From Phanerochaete sordida (Eukaryota; Basidiomycota; Agaricomycetes; Polyporales; Phanerochaetaceae), in NCBI GenBank assembly GCA_019973155.2, contig BPQB01000098.1, positions 1 through 64,000 on the forward strand: a DNA stretch of 64,000 bases. The letters run 5' to 3'. Under the pieces are notes generated by a model. The model searched no databases. It saw nothing but the letters and a program-made list of their open reading frames with translations, and was not told the DNA's origin. This document shows, in pieces, positions 1 through 13,904 of this stretch. Within the stretch, counting starts at the first letter, position 1. Each line of letters begins with the position of its first letter. The translations under genes were made by a program, and so were the position numbers.

Positions 1-35
1 AACTACCCCAAGAGGAAGTACCCTGGCGTCTAGAT

Positions 36-106
36 GCCTCGGGAGGCTCGGGGGAGCCTCACGAGGCTGATCCGGAGGCCATCTCGCGGCAATTGCCTCG
101 CGAGGC
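36..106. repeat. cluster of three GCCTC/GAGGC palindromes
   Basis: Three near-perfect palindromes with arms GCCTC and GAGGC and a 2-nt centre lie at 36-47, 55-68 (6-bp arms) and 95-106. They sit upstream of the first recognisable exon of the glutathione transferase gene, probably in an intron. Function unknown. Confidence 0.5.
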
Positions 107-114
107 GATTTCAG

Positions 115-881
115 ATTTTCTGACATGGCGTGGTCGCCTAACACCTGGAAGACGAGGTATGGTGCCTTGCACGTCGTCTCCGCCGCACCGAGCCTGACTA
201 CGCACCCGCAGATACACCCTGAACTACAAGGGTCTGAGCTACAGGACGGAGTGGGTCGAGTACCCGGATATTGAAGCCCTCTGCAAGAAGATTGGCGCGC
301 CTCCGACAGAGAAGAAGCCCGACGGCCGCGAGCACTACACCCTGCCCGTCATCCACGACCCGCGCACGAAGGCCGTCGTTGCGGGCTCTGTGGAGATTGC
401 GAACTATCTGGAGGCGACGTACCCCGCCACGCCCACCCTCTTCCCAGAGGGCACACGCGCGCTTCAGCACGGGTTCTACATGCTCGTGCGCCCGACGATC
501 CTCAGCCCCATCCTGAACATCGTCATTGCGCCTGTCTGGCAGCTGCTGAACCCCCGCAGCCAGGAGTACTTCCGCGAGACGAGAGAGGTGGCCTTCGGGA
601 AGAAGCTCGAGGAGATCGCGAGCGCGGACGACTGGGCGGCGCTGGAGGACGGCCTGCAGAGGGTCAAGGAGTGCCTCGATGCGAATGGCGAGGGCAAGAA
701 TCTGCTCCTGATGGGCGACAGGATCTGTTGGGCTGACATCCAGCTGGCGTCGGTGCTGATTTGGCTGAGAGTGGCCGTCGGAGAGGAGTCGGAGGACTGG
801 AAGAGGCTGCTTGGCTTGCACGACGGGCGCTGGGCTCAGTTCATGGCGCAGTTCAAGAAGTACGAGCATGTAGATATTTGA
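115..881 (+). CDS. glutathione S-transferase, 5' end outside window
   Basis: Soluble glutathione transferase, expected to conjugate glutathione to electrophiles or act as a lyase/reductase in the cytosol. Two exons are visible: about 115-156, encoding a segment that includes WSPNTWKTR, and 212-881, running on as YTLNYKGLSYRTEWVEYPDI to the stop TGA. They are separated by a 55-nt intron. The WSPNTWK..Y.LN.KG block is the first helix and second strand of the thioredoxin-like N-terminal domain in basidiomycete GSTs. The later HYTLPVIHD and SVEIANYLE stretches are the cis-Pro loop and the E-S/N glutathione-contact region. The rest is a helical C-terminal domain. The start codon and first strand are missing or lie in sequence before 115 that I cannot assign, so the catalytic Ser/Cys position cannot be judged. 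The sub-class (GSTFuA or Ure2p-like) is not decided. Confidence 0.8.
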
Positions 882-1273
882 GCTGTGCGCAGGCTGGAAA
901 TTCGGGGATAGTGAAATTATGACAAGAAGTTTCGCAGCTGGGCGGGATCGAACCGTGAGTCAGACAGCGCGATCAACTGATGCGCCGCTGATGGCGGGGC
1001 AGGACCAGATCTGGTATCCGTCGGACGGCCAGGCTCATTCACTCGCCACCATGACACCGCAGACGACGACTAGTACTGTCACGACCACGCCGAAATTCCA
1101 CGCTCCAGTGTTTTGGCATCGTATTTTATTGCGGCATTAGTGTGGACAGTGCCCTCATACACTCCAGCGTTCCTGAGGCTGATGGCACTGCCACAAACTC
1201 GTATGGGATTCGGACCGTCTTTGTACGCAAGCAGTAGTATCCCCGACATCGACAAGGTTGACTCTTGACCACC
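882..1273. other. intergenic, no gene seen
   Basis: Between the GST stop and the first F-box gene. Holds a short tRNA T-arm-like motif near 945 that does not fold as a tRNA (see rejected list). Otherwise presumed 3' UTR and promoter. Confidence 0.5.
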
Positions 1274-2758
1274 ATGCCCTCAAGGACTGGTCTAGCGCGT
1301 TTTCTTGACCGCCTCCGGTACGTCCGTGGCGTCTCCGGTGCAACTACGACTCATCTGTGATTGCAGGGTCAACAAGGACTCCTCGTCCGGTCGCAATGGC
1401 AAGCTGCAAGGGCCGCTCTATCCCAGCGCTCACACAGAGGGCTCGGGTGACGACAGGCTGAAACATGTCGCACTCCCCCACCTCGCCCAAGAGCTCATTG
1501 ACCACATTATCGACTGCCTGCGCTATGACGCCACGACGCTCCGCGCCCTGACGACAGTCTCGCGCTCCTGGTCCGCCCGCAGCTCGCACAACCTGCTCCA
1601 GCGTGTCTACGTGCAGCACAGGCTGATGTCGCGCTTCGCCAAGGCGATCGCGCAGCCCGCGAGCCGGGTCCTCGCGCACATGACGCACCTGTGCATCGAC
1701 CGCAGCCCCGCCGCGCTGCTGAAGGGTTCACTCGTCGACGACGGCGAGCCGCGCACCATCGACCTCTCGCCGCTCCTGCCTGCGCTCTTCGCGCTCGCGC
1801 CGCGGCTCGCGCGCCTCGAGATCTGGGGCGTCGCGTGGCACACCGAGCTAGTGCTCTGGCCCAAGGACGCGCTGCACGCGGGGCGCTGGGACATCGACTT
1901 CCCCGGCACGCTCCAGCTCGTCGGCATCGACGGCGCGCACGTCGGCGTGCTCCTCCAGCAGTTCCGGCGCATCGGCAACCTGTACCTAGACAGGATCCTC
2001 GTGCAGCAGGACCTGCCGTCCGAGCTGCTGACACGGAGCCAACACCTCAGCGTGGACATCATCGACATCAAGGACTCTATGCTCGTCCTCGAACTCATCG
2101 AGCCGCTGATGGAGCGGTCGACGCTGTCCGAGCTGCGCGCTACCGTCGATAGGACGGACACTCGGCAGGAGGTCGCGGCCTTGAATGAGTTTATCGGCGC
2201 TGTTGGATCGGGCCTGAATTGCTTCTGTCTTCGGAGAGACGACTACACAGTCTGGAAGGTCGATAGACTACGTGAGTATACAGTTGAGTCAAATTGCAGG
2301 AGCTCAGTACGCATACTTCTACCGCAGCCGAAGATTGTCTGGTATCATTAAAAACTTGCCTGAAACTCCACACTGTTATGTTACAATACTGGCAAGAAGA
2401 GGTAAGCACCGCCAGTACGGGTGCCTACAGTCTTGAAGCTTACACCTGCTTCATCTATTAGGACTGGGACTTCATCGTGCACCGTGCTCTCGCGCACATG
2501 CCGCCCGTTCTCCACGGCGGCGTGTGGATTGACCTGGACTATCGAGGTCTCTCGTCATTCACCCAACAGATCCTCGACCAGGATTGGTCGCCGTTGATAC
2601 ATAACTTGGACCGCAGCGCAGGCCTCCTCGGAATCGCGTTCAATATCGAGTCGACTTGGACCTGGGAAGAACGCGGGAAGCAGAGGGTGCTCGCCAAGCT
2701 TCCAGACAGGTACAAGAAGATGGCGAGGATATCCAATGGCCCCTCGCTGGTTCGTTAG
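1274..2758 (+). CDS. F-box domain protein (paralogue of the 22.4 kb gene)
   Basis: Likely substrate-recognition subunit of an SCF ubiquitin ligase. Four exons: 1274-1317, 1367-2271, 2328-2401 and 2462-2758, giving about 439 aa. I chose ATG 1274 because splicing at GTACGT (1318) joins it in frame to the long second exon. The F-box is at about residues 52-98 (LAQELIDHIIDCLRYD...RALTTVSRSW). The C-terminal exon starts DWDFIVHRALAHMPP. It aligns with the last exon of the minus-strand F-box gene at 20914-22460 (DWIFLVTFVLGNAPQ), and both end near a KLPDRYKKM / TVPPKYRTM motif. This shared exon fixed the reading frame of the small third exon. The middle has no clear LRR or WD repeats. Such F-box families are greatly expanded in Agaricomycetes and their substrates are unknown. 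Confidence 0.75.
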
Positions 2759-3077
2759 TCTGTTGGCTGTCAGTAGTGGTTGATATGTATATTTCGCGGA
2801 TTGGATGACGCCGCACGCGTCGAGACTGGCATATTGCTAACATCGGAGTACAGAAACTTCAAGGATGAGTTTATATTTTTTGCGACAAGGATGACCTGAC
2901 ATGCCTAGACTAATCGTATCTACAATTCAATAAGACGTATACTCAGGTGTATGCAGGCTTCGAGCTTCGGAAGGTGGAAGGGGGGCGCACTGGCAGACAC
3001 GAGAGCCAATCAGGAAGGCGAATCTGATGCACGCGTCTCGTGTTCGCCTCCGCGTGCAGTCTTGCACTCGAGCCACC
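2759..3077. other. intergenic
   Basis: Presumed 3' UTR of the first F-box gene and promoter of the second. No gene or repeat seen. Confidence 0.5.
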
Positions 3078-4366
3078 ATGTCAGACCCTGCCACCGTCTC
3101 CAATCCGTCCAGTCGGCAGCATGCAGAGTCCTCCAAATCCATCCAGTGCCAGCCAAGTCTGATTATCAAACTACCCCCTGAGCTGCTTGAGCAAATCTTC
3201 GAAGAGTTCGTCCACGACGGTCGTCACAGTCCCATTGTCCTCGCCCATGTCTGCCGCCTCTGGAGGGAAATCACTGACGACCGAGGCAGTCTCTGGCGAC
3301 ACATCGACCTGCAGATGCCCGGGCAAGCGAAACACCATCTCATTCACTCGCATTGGCATACGGTGGACGTCGTTTGGCTCAATAGAAGCTATGGGCCCGG
3401 CGCACGTCAAGGTGACTACCGCGAATGGCTCTGGTCCAGTTCCTATCGCTTTGCGTCATTGAGCCTTGTACACAAGTCGGAGATCCTGTCCATCATATTT
3501 CGCAGCATAGGAACTTACCTTCCAGAACTCGTGGACCTGACCGTCATCGGCCAGGACATGTCGCTAGCCCTACGTTCGTTCGTGAGCATCACTGCTCAGA
3601 TGCCGAGGCTGAAGAGGCTTAACCTGTCGTGCGTTCTTATCCTCTTTTCCCCCTGACACGTCGTGACATCCCTCGACAGGCGTTTGACGGTGACTTCCGA
3701 CGACCTGGCCCAGCTTCTGAGCGGATGCTCGGCTCTGGAGAAGATTGAACTTATCGGCATCACCACAGCTCTGGGCCGGGCAGTCTTCACGGCTGGTCCT
3801 CGACAGCCTTCTATCTCCCTACCAAAACTGGAGGAAATGTCTCTCGTATCGCTTCACCCAAGCTCGCAGTGCATTATCCTCAGCCGCCTCATCTTCCCTC
3901 CTCGGTCATCCCTGCGGGTCACGGGTGCAATGAACGACCTCCATTTTGACACCATCTTGCACCCCGACATGCTTCTGCGCTTTCGCCCATGCTTCACCGC
4001 CATGACTGTTGGCAACTACTCCGTGCTCCTCTCAGAGCCGCTCAACGACCAAGGATGCGCTCTGACGCTGGAGGTTCTGCTGGACCACCGTTCGAATGGC
4101 ACCATCACTCTCCCTATCCACAGTGGTGACCTGGATTCAGTCCAAATCTTGGAGTTCACGAGTCCGGCGCAGCAGGGTCGCTTCAACTGGCGGGCGATTT
4201 TCAATAGTGCGCATGCTTTGGAAACCGTGCGGCTTCGCGATGACCATGACACACCCGTTGAAATGACTGTGGCGGAGTATCGGGAAAGGTACGCCACCTC
4301 CAATCTTCCTCGTGGCACTCGTGGTCATGATATCTCTTGAACAGATATATGGCGGTGTCAGACTGA
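3078..4366 (+). CDS. F-box domain protein
   Basis: Three exons: 3078-3628, 3680-4288 and a 22-nt last exon 4345-4366, giving about 393 aa. The ATG at 3078 lies in a good context (gagccaccATG). The F-box is near residues 35-80 (LPPELLEQIFEEF...LAHVCRLWREI), followed by SLWRHIDL, the classic post-F-box segment of basidiomycete F-box-like proteins. The remainder is a leucine-rich, variable substrate-binding region. The last exon (YMAVSD then stop) is inferred from a good GTACGC donor at 4289 and a CAG at 4344. Reading through instead stops at 4340. It is not a close paralogue of the gene upstream: the F-box follows a different consensus. Confidence 0.75.
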
Positions 4367-4940
4367 ACCTAGAAAACCCTCTGCCGGGAAGCTACGCAGC
4401 GGCAGCAGAAGTGTCTCCGGAGCGCGTGAACTGATCGTCCAAACACGCACAGCCCCTTCGGCGTTGGGAACATTTCCCCGTCCGCCACCAGCTTGTCAAA
4501 TGCTGCCACACACGTATACCACTGTGGTACACGCTCTGCCCTTTCTGTACCGTTTCCACACATGCCACATCGTAAGCAGCGTAGTTTAGCCACTGCATCG
4601 AAAGCTGACTATATGCTGCTTGCAAGGCTTGGGATTTAGTGGTACACGTCAGGTCAAGGTTCGGTCCCTGATCAGATGGGTCACCGCCTTTGAGATGGTC
4701 ATCACCCATCTTTCCTCCCCCAGTCCCCCTGCACACTTCTTGCGCGTACTGTCAGCGCACAGGGATGTCGACCTGCCACGGGTCAATGGGAGCTATCAGC
4801 AAGTGATGATACTTCGGACTGCGTTATGTACTCCACGGAGTCTTCCTTCCCGTACCCCGCCTCCCCGCCCACCACCTTGCTCCACCACCTCCTGAGCTTC
4901 TTTTGAACTCCCTCAGTCCCCTCGAGCATACGCTCACTCA
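4367..4940. other. intergenic, no convincing gene
   Basis: Open frames here have poor codon bias and no recognisable domain. Pyrimidine-rich sequence just before 4941 suits the promoter/5' UTR of the arrestin-like gene. Confidence 0.5.
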
Positions 4941-6600
4941 ATGACCATGCCCACTATGCGACACCCGTATGACGCAGTCCAATGGCTCAGACACTCACTC
5001 TCCACGGACGCTCTTGAGAGTTGGCTGCAGCTGACGCCAGAGGTCGAGGTCGCGCCACAGCCGCCGCTCACAATCCCTACGCTGTACCGCACAAGCTCGT
5101 GCCAGCCTTCGCTGCCGTCGGACCGGACGTCGGGCGAGTCGCTGCGCAGCAAGACCTGCGAACCCCCTATTGCGTACGAGGACTCGCGCGGGCACTTCGT
5201 GAAGCACTCGCGCTGGGCAACGGTGCTCCTCTGCGGGCAGGACACGGACCTGCCAGAGCCAGAGTACACGAATGGTGCGACGATTGAGGGCATCCTCGCT
5301 GTCCCGAGACCTTCGGGGATGCTTTCGCTCCAGATCAAGGTGAGACCGTCCCTTTCGGCCTGTCTTGCAAGGTGCTCACGAGAGGCGTGCAGGTCGAAGG
5401 CAGTATCAGATTGGACGAAACGGCAGGGAGCGGCTCGTTCGAGTCGGAAATCGTCAACGACCTGGTGTACGAGTGGGAAGCGGAGCACAAGGCCCCCTTC
5501 CCCAGCGAAGTGTCCTTCCGATACACACTGCCGACACATTTTATGCACTACTTCACTGGTGAACGCTTTCACCTACCGCCGAGCTATCGTGTCCACCTCG
5601 AGGGTGTACCCGGACTGAAAGTCAACATCTCCTACGCCGTCGTGGTCTACATCACACAGACGCGATGCAAAGCGAACTGGTGGCGCAAGAGCACAAGGTG
5701 CGCGCGCCTCCTCACGCCCCATCTCGCAGCCAATTTAATTGCCCATCTGCAGGCTATCCATACCGTTCACATACAAGGAGCTGTCGCGTCCCACACTCGC
5801 AGGACCCTTCGTTGGGACACTCACGAAGTCTCCGACGATTCCCCGCACGGTATTCCAATACACTGTGGAATCGTTGTCGGGAAGCGGGAACGATATCAAG
5901 GTTGAGGTGGGTCCCGAAGTCTGCCGCTCCTCACGCCGCTCCTCACGATCTCGCAGCTGTATCTCGCGCACTCGCAGATCTGTTCGCTACACGAGCCGAT
6001 TCCCTTCTGCGTCACGTTCTTCGCACCGGAGGAAGTGCTCCGCAAATACACGGCGTTCCGGACGTCGCCCGAATCATTCCATCCGCTCGCTTCGCCTGAT
6101 GGCGATGCGGACGGGCCTGCGCGGGGCCAGCTGTTCAGCTGCTTCCTGCCGACGTCGCCGGTGCGGCTAAACCTGTACCGGCGGACGCAGGTGGACGTGC
6201 ACGCGGCGGGGATGCGGACAGCGGCGGCGTGCCTCGCGCGTGCGCGGTCGGACATCGCGGCGACGAAGCTGCTTGCGAGCGGGGTGGTATACAACGCAAA
6301 TCGGGACACCAGCAGCGCGTCTTGGTCCGGGCACATTTTGGTGCCGCGGAGCGTCGGCTGTGGCGGGTTCGTGGCGCGGGGCATCCGAGTGACGGTGCGC
6401 AGTCGTTTCTGTGGTGGTCACACGGTGCTGGGAAGGGCTCACAACGCACACAGGACTGTTTGGTGCTGACGCTCGCACACCCGGCTGCGCTGCGCAGCGA
6501 ATATGCGGAGTTCTACAAGAGTGTGCCTATCCGGCTGACGACGGAGGCATACGACGCCAGCGACGACGTGCTGACCATTTCGGACTGGTCGGATCCGTAG
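4941..6600 (+). CDS. arrestin-like protein, copy 1
   Basis: Predicted arrestin-fold protein, perhaps an adaptor linking membrane cargo to ubiquitin ligases. Five exons: 4941-5339, 5393-5697, 5753-5906, 5957-6394 and 6454-6600, giving about 480 aa. The N-terminal half reads as beta-sandwich strands (GATIEGILAVPRPSGMLSLQIK / VEGSIRLDE). The middle segment LYLAHSQICSLHEPIPF and the closing VPIRLTTEAYD recur in the next gene as LYIPASRVFCMSEPIPF and VPIRLTTDPW. Intron positions also agree around these blocks, so the two are tandem duplicates. No PPxY motif for Nedd4/Rsp5 binding was seen, so the link to ubiquitination is only by fold. I did not recognise a named orthologue. Confidence 0.7.
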
Positions 6601-7489
6601 GCGCGGCAGGTGGGCGTCGGTGCCTGGGCGTACCTGGGCGGCATACTCATGCTTGGGTGACCTGACCTGTAGCTTTATCGTAAATCGTACTGCAAATTGC
6701 CACCGTCAGACTTCGCGTCGCTTGTCCGAATGAAGAATATTCGAAGATTGTCTCTGCTCTGCAGCGCACACCCTTTGTGCAGGATACAGCGCACTGTGCC
6801 ACGTCATGTACACGGTGTGTCCGACATTGCTGTGGAAGAGCTCGAGACACAGAGGGGGTGCTCGTTCATCAACGTTAAACTACGCAACCTCTCAATCTGT
6901 GCCTGTATCCGCAGTCTTGGTATACGAGCGCATCGATCAATCGCGCCACGGCGATGGGACCTGCTGCTCTCGGGAACCGTTTATGTCAGGAAGGGTCGAA
7001 CTGTACGAGAGCCCCAGTGAAGCTTGTTGGCCGGCGGTACTCCAGCTCTGTCAACGCACATCGATAAATCGTACCTAAGTGTACTCCGTCCCAGACCTCA
7101 ACGGTCTGTGTGAATAAAGAGAGCTACATTCGCCAAACGTCCTCCAGATGCCGGCCAATTGGCACACGGAGACGGTGGATGGTGGCAGGGGTCCGGGCGC
7201 TTGGCGCTGCGGGGAAGATCAGGCGGGCGGGATGAGTTCGATGCTTGAGCACAAACTGCGACTTTGGGCGAGCGTGCGACGAGATTCCGCCGTCTGTGCG
7301 CGGGCTGGAGACACAGTCTGCGGCGGATGGGAAACGAGAGGTGGAGCGCCGCCATGAGTCACCGAGCTGATGAGGCGTTCGAGGGACCATATGGCTCCGC
7401 GGGCGAGGCGGGGCACGTACCAGCTCGGACTATGAAAACCACTTCGAGTGTCACCTATTTCCGACTCTCCTACCCTCCTTTCCTCTCCC
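6601..7489. other. intergenic between the arrestin-like genes
   Basis: About 890 nt without a convincing ORF. The pyrimidine-rich stretch at about 7445-7489 looks like the promoter/5' UTR of the second copy. Confidence 0.5.
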
Positions 7490-9189
7490 ATGTCCACCAC
7501 CAGCCTCCCCAGCTACACCGCACCGCTTCTCGGCCGCACCCCGACCTACACCGCCGAGCCGCAGGCCTTTGAGCAGCGCATTGCTCTCAGCGTCCTCCGT
7601 CCCCGACCGTCGGGCGAGTTCACCAAACAGTCCAAGGGCGGCGGAATCAGCCTGAGGCTGTTCGCGCAGGAGGATGGCGCGACGCTCCCAACCTACGGAC
7701 ACGGCGCTTCTATCGACGGAACTATCGAGGTCGCGCGGCCAGAGGGCGTGAATGCGGTCGAGGTCAAGGTATGTGGCGGCACAGCTTTTACGGACTTTGC
7801 AAACTGAGAAATATCACAGATCAAAGGCACGCTCAGAATGAAAGAGATTGCTGAGGGCGGCACGACGACACACGAGCTTGCGCTCACGAGGCTCTCACTG
7901 TGGAACAAGGAGAGGGACGGTGGACGGTGCCCCACGTCTCTCCCTTTCAGCCTCAGCCTCCCGCCCACTTTCAACGATGGCAGAGATGAATATGTGCGTT
8001 ATTCTGGCTTCTTTCCTCCTTCCGACGCTCATCGGTAGCTAGCCACTACCGCCGACGTTCGAAGCCCATTTGACTGGTTTGCCTGGGTTCAGGGCAAACG
8101 TGGACTACTCCGTATCTGCGACAGTCGATAGAGGCCTCGTGAAGAAGGCCGCTTCCACGTTCTTCCCAAAGCAACAGACCGAGTGAGTTAGGCTTCAACT
8201 AGAGCCGCGCCATGCGCTCACATCACACAGCTCATCTGTGTCGACGGACTTCGTCTACTTCCCTCGATCGCGACCAGCCGTGCCGCTCCCACCGCCCATG
8301 CTGTTCTCACAGGGCAACCCAGGAGTGGTGGAGAGCTCGGAATGGCGCTGCTTCGAGAGCCGAATCCCCGCAAGAACGCCCGGTGTGACTGACATCACCA
8401 CAAAGGCATGTCCGCCATCTCTGTCTTGCTTCGGGGCGCGCCTGACGGCCCGCGCTCGCAGCTATACATTCCGGCTTCGCGGGTGTTCTGCATGTCCGAG
8501 CCAATACCGTTCCACCTGTCGCTCGTGTCCTCGGCGTATTCCCTCGCTGCGTTCATGCCATACGGGCCCACGGCGTCTCTGCTCGCGCCCCACAAGCAGC
8601 ACACGCAGCTACAGCTCCTGCGCCAGTCTATTGTGGACGTAAGGTGTGTCATATGGTGCCGACCTTCGCAGCGCATGGCGTACTGATTCGCGGCAGAAAC
8701 ACGGTCGTTTTCGGGACGAAGACTGACATTTGGCGCGTGACGTGCATTGGGAAGGGGACCTTTGCCCGCGGGGTACGCCGCGTTTACCTCTGCGTTGTGT
8801 ATCCTCCCCAAGCTAACATGAACGCAGTCCGATGGACCCGACTTCATATCTTTTGTCGGCGAGATTCGGATATCGGAAGACCTCAAAATTCCTGGTTTCA
8901 AGGCAGGAGGCTTGTCAATAAGGGTGCGTGCTTCTCGCAAATCTACCACAGTTTTAGACTTATACATGCGCAGGACTCCATCCTGTTGACCATGGTCCCG
9001 CCCGATGTGACGAAATCGCCTTTCGACGAGCTGCGCTGCGTCGTTCCGATCAGACTCACGACAGACCCGTGGACGAACGACGGAAGCGCAACATTCGAGC
9101 CTTCTGAGTATTCATCGCCTTCAAGTGAAGAAGATTCAGCATCGCAGCGGTTCGCAGACTTCCGCGGCCAGTCACCGCCTGCACCATGA
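7490..9189 (+). CDS. arrestin-like protein, copy 2
   Basis: Tandem paralogue of the gene at 4941. Eight exons: 7490-7768, 7820-7993, 8043-8182, 8231-8405, 8462-8643, 8697-8772, 8828-8923 and 8974-9189, giving about 445 aa. It opens MSTTSLPSYTAPLLGRTPTY. The fourth intron (8406-8461) has a GC donor (AAG|GCATGT). The equivalent intron of copy 1 (5907-5956) has GT, and splicing both brings LYIPASRVFCMSEPIPF and LYLAHSQICSLHEPIPF into register, so the GC donor is well supported. The C-terminus is a Ser/Glu-rich tail (SSPSSEEDSASQRF) absent from copy 1. Copy 2 has three more introns than copy 1 in its second half. Confidence 0.7.
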
Positions 9190-9868
9190 AGGGGTCGAAC
9201 AGACTTTGAACAGCCTATGGACTGACTTCTACGAAAGCAGGATGCGTTGGAGTGTAACAATTATTGCTTGTAGCGTTTGTATGTATCGACGATACCCTTG
9301 TGCTCGGAAATAAGACATTTGTAACCCTTCCAGCACATTCACCGGCACCGGCCTCGAGTACCTGCGCAGTGAAGATCTTCGCTGCTCGTACCACTTGCCT
9401 TACGTGTCTTTGGCTTTCGATTCTCTCGTTCATCATCTGCGATTGAACGGCGCAAGTCTGTTGCAACAGGCTGACCGTGGACAGGTCCGCAAATGACCGC
9501 CTTGGCCCAGTGTGCCGCGCGCTTGGCTGCTTGCTGGGCCGCCGCCTACACGACCGTTTGGCCTTCGGGACTTGACCTCGACCGCGTTTGCCATGTCTTT
9601 CCTCCTACGTTCACTTCCAGGTTTGACACTCGCCCGTGTGGTGCTTCGGCTTCTGGGCATCACCCGCGTTGAAGCAGGCCTGTGATTGGCGTGACGACGC
9701 GGCGTGGCGCATGGCCAGCGTCGGAGAATCCTTGCGAACAAGACAAGTGACCCGTCGCCAACGCGTCCAGGATCCGCTCGCTCTAAATTTGCGTGCGCCG
9801 CGCATGGTCATGGCCAGCTGACCCCAAGATGACCTCGTTGGCACTTGGACGTCGTCGTCGCGGCCGCG
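9190..9868. other. intergenic
   Basis: No convincing gene. Contains the upstream region of the glucoamylase gene, a candidate site for carbon-source control, but I could not assign specific factor sites. Confidence 0.45.
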
Positions 9869-9877
9869 TATATATAT
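9869..9877 (+). promoter_or_regulatory. TATA box of the glucoamylase gene
   Basis: An alternating TATATATAT stretch in a GC-rich context, about 65-70 nt before the ATG at 9941, the usual place for a fungal TATA box. Confidence 0.55.
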
Positions 9878-9940
9878 GCGTGGCGTGTGCCGCGGTGCGG
9901 ATCGACAGACGACGCATCGTCCTCAACGCGTCCAGACACC

Positions 9941-11981
<2,041 letters not shown>

Positions 11982-12510
11982 CCTTTAGTAGAATTTATGA
12001 CATTACGTATGAACTAGCAGTCTGGACATAATTTTCAAACGAGGACGCTCTCCTGAGCCCTTTGAGATCTCCGTGCTGCGATTGAGTTTCGTCCAGCCCG
12101 AAGCTAGATCCTGACCTTGGCTCAAGCTGGATGGGTTGGACGTACTACATGCCCCACTGACTAGCCCTAAGTTGGTGGTGGCCGTAGCTGCCCCCGGAGA
12201 GTGACGCCACCGGGACCCGAGTGCCGCCATGTCAGGGGATGCTGTACGTGAATGCTGCGGCGGGAAGAGGCGGACACGCAGCAGAGGCATCCAAGGAGTC
12301 GAGTGCAGCGTCGAGAGCGGCGCTGGAACGTCCGAGTGACAGGGGGCCGTTACGGTAACGGGATCAGGGGGTGACAGGGGGACGGCCGTGACGCCAGGCT
12401 CGACCCTAGCCCGGACATTAATGAGTGCGGTCTGCAGCCCTCCTCCTCGCCGCATACACACACATCCTCATCCCCACGACCATCTCGCTAGATCCTCCGC
12501 CGCCGTGTAG
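11982..12510. other. intergenic
   Basis: 3' flank of the glucoamylase and promoter of the RING gene. No gene seen. Confidence 0.5.
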
Positions 12511-13904
12511 ATGACGACGCTACCGGTCGTCTACCTGCTCTGCCTCTCCCTCGTCTTCCAGGCAAACGCCCATCCCGTCGACTGGTTCCGGAAGTTATCC
12601 ACCGCCTCCCGACAGGACGCTAGCTGGCTATGGAGCTGGGCGTGGGCAGCTGACGGCACCGTCTCCGTCGTGGATCGCTCCCCGCCGCTCGTATACCCCG
12701 CAAGACCCGCCTCCTTCGGACGAGAGCTCACCGAGCCGCTGCTTGGATACGTTATACCCCTCTCTGCGTTCACCTCGCCGTGTGCTGCGAGCAACAGCTC
12801 GTATCCGTTCGTCCCCGATCCTGTACAGGGATGTCCAGACCTCTGCGTGGTTGGCCCGAACCAGCCAGAGCAGTCCGAGACATGGATCGCGTTTGTGCAG
12901 AGAGGCGGGTGTCCGTTCGTCGAGAAAGCACGGCAGGCACAGAGTCTCGGGGCCAAGGCAATCGTCGTAGGCGGCGATAGGGAGAATCCGGATGCCCTCC
13001 TGAACATGTACAGCGAAAGTGAGTATCCTCGCCGCGCCGTTACGTGCTGATCGCTGATCGCACGAGCTGCAGAGGAGGCCTCCGACGTCACCATCGCTGC
13101 GACTTTCATTAAGTACTGGGACTATGCGGAGTTGACTGCCTTGATCGCTGCGTCTAATACTTCGCACTCTGGACTACGAACTGTGTCTTTACTGCTCAAT
13201 ACCGAGTATTCGGCGTGGGAATGGTACTCGTATGTCCGTGTTCATCGTTTTGTATCAGCGTTCTGACCCATGCACAGGCCCATAATTACCTTCGTCATCA
13301 TCCTACTCCTGCCATCCATCCTCACGTTCATCACTCTCTTGATCCACCGCATCCGTGCTGCAAGAGCTGCTCGCCGGGATCGGGCACCAGAACACTTCGT
13401 ACACAGTCTTCCTTGGCGCGTTTGGACAGGAAACGGCTGGGAGAAGCACGACGCATCACTCGAGAACGCGGAAGACCCATCCGAGGACCCATCCTCGGGA
13501 CCGGATCGTGACCTAGAGCGTGGTCCTGTCGCCCCCTCTTGCTCGAGGGAAACCTCCGTAGAACCTCCCTGGGTGGACGAGCAGATGGAATGTGCTATTT
13601 GCCTCGACATGTTCGCAAAAGGGGACCGTGTCCGCGTCCTGCCATGCAACCACCTCTTCCACATGAACGAGATTGACGAATGGCTCATAACGAAGAAGAA
13701 AGTCGTACGTCGCATTCTATTCTCGTATTCACCATGCGATCTAACCAACGTCGGCAGTGCCCTATCTGCAAAGCTGACATTACGAAACCACGGCCCACGC
13801 CTCAACACGAGCCTTCGCAACATGATCCCTCTGTTCAGTCCCCTCTCCCATCTCCGTCGACGCCTCAGCCACCAACAGAGCGCTCGCCCTTGCTGCCGCA
13901 CTAA
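12511..13904 (+). CDS. PA-TM-RING E3 ubiquitin ligase
   Basis: Membrane E3 ubiquitin ligase of endosome/vacuole type. Four exons: 12511-13018, 13073-13229, 13278-13704 and 13758-13904, giving about 412 aa. Signal peptide at residues 1-20 (PVVYLLCLSLVFQANA). The luminal protease-associated domain includes WIAFVQRGGCPFVEKARQAQ and AKAIVVGG. One transmembrane helix at about 223-245 (PIITFVIILLLPSILTFITL). A cytosolic acidic linker (EDPSEDPSSGPDRD) follows. The RING-H2 finger is at about 327-368: CAICLDMF, then CNHLFH, then CPIC, with the last pair on the final exon. The Pro/Ser-rich tail ends TERSPLLPH. The domain order is that of RNF13/RNF167 and yeast Tul1-like sorting ligases. No DUF1212 or extra TM segments are seen. 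Confidence 0.88.

Noticed and set aside
925..1015. tRNA-like T-arm (GGTTCGATCCC on the minus strand)
   Set aside because: Only three T-stem pairs form, and no matching acceptor stem or anticodon arm is found at the right distances.
4392..4736. 114-codon ORF on the minus strand
   Set aside because: Atypical amino-acid mix, no domain, no splice partners.
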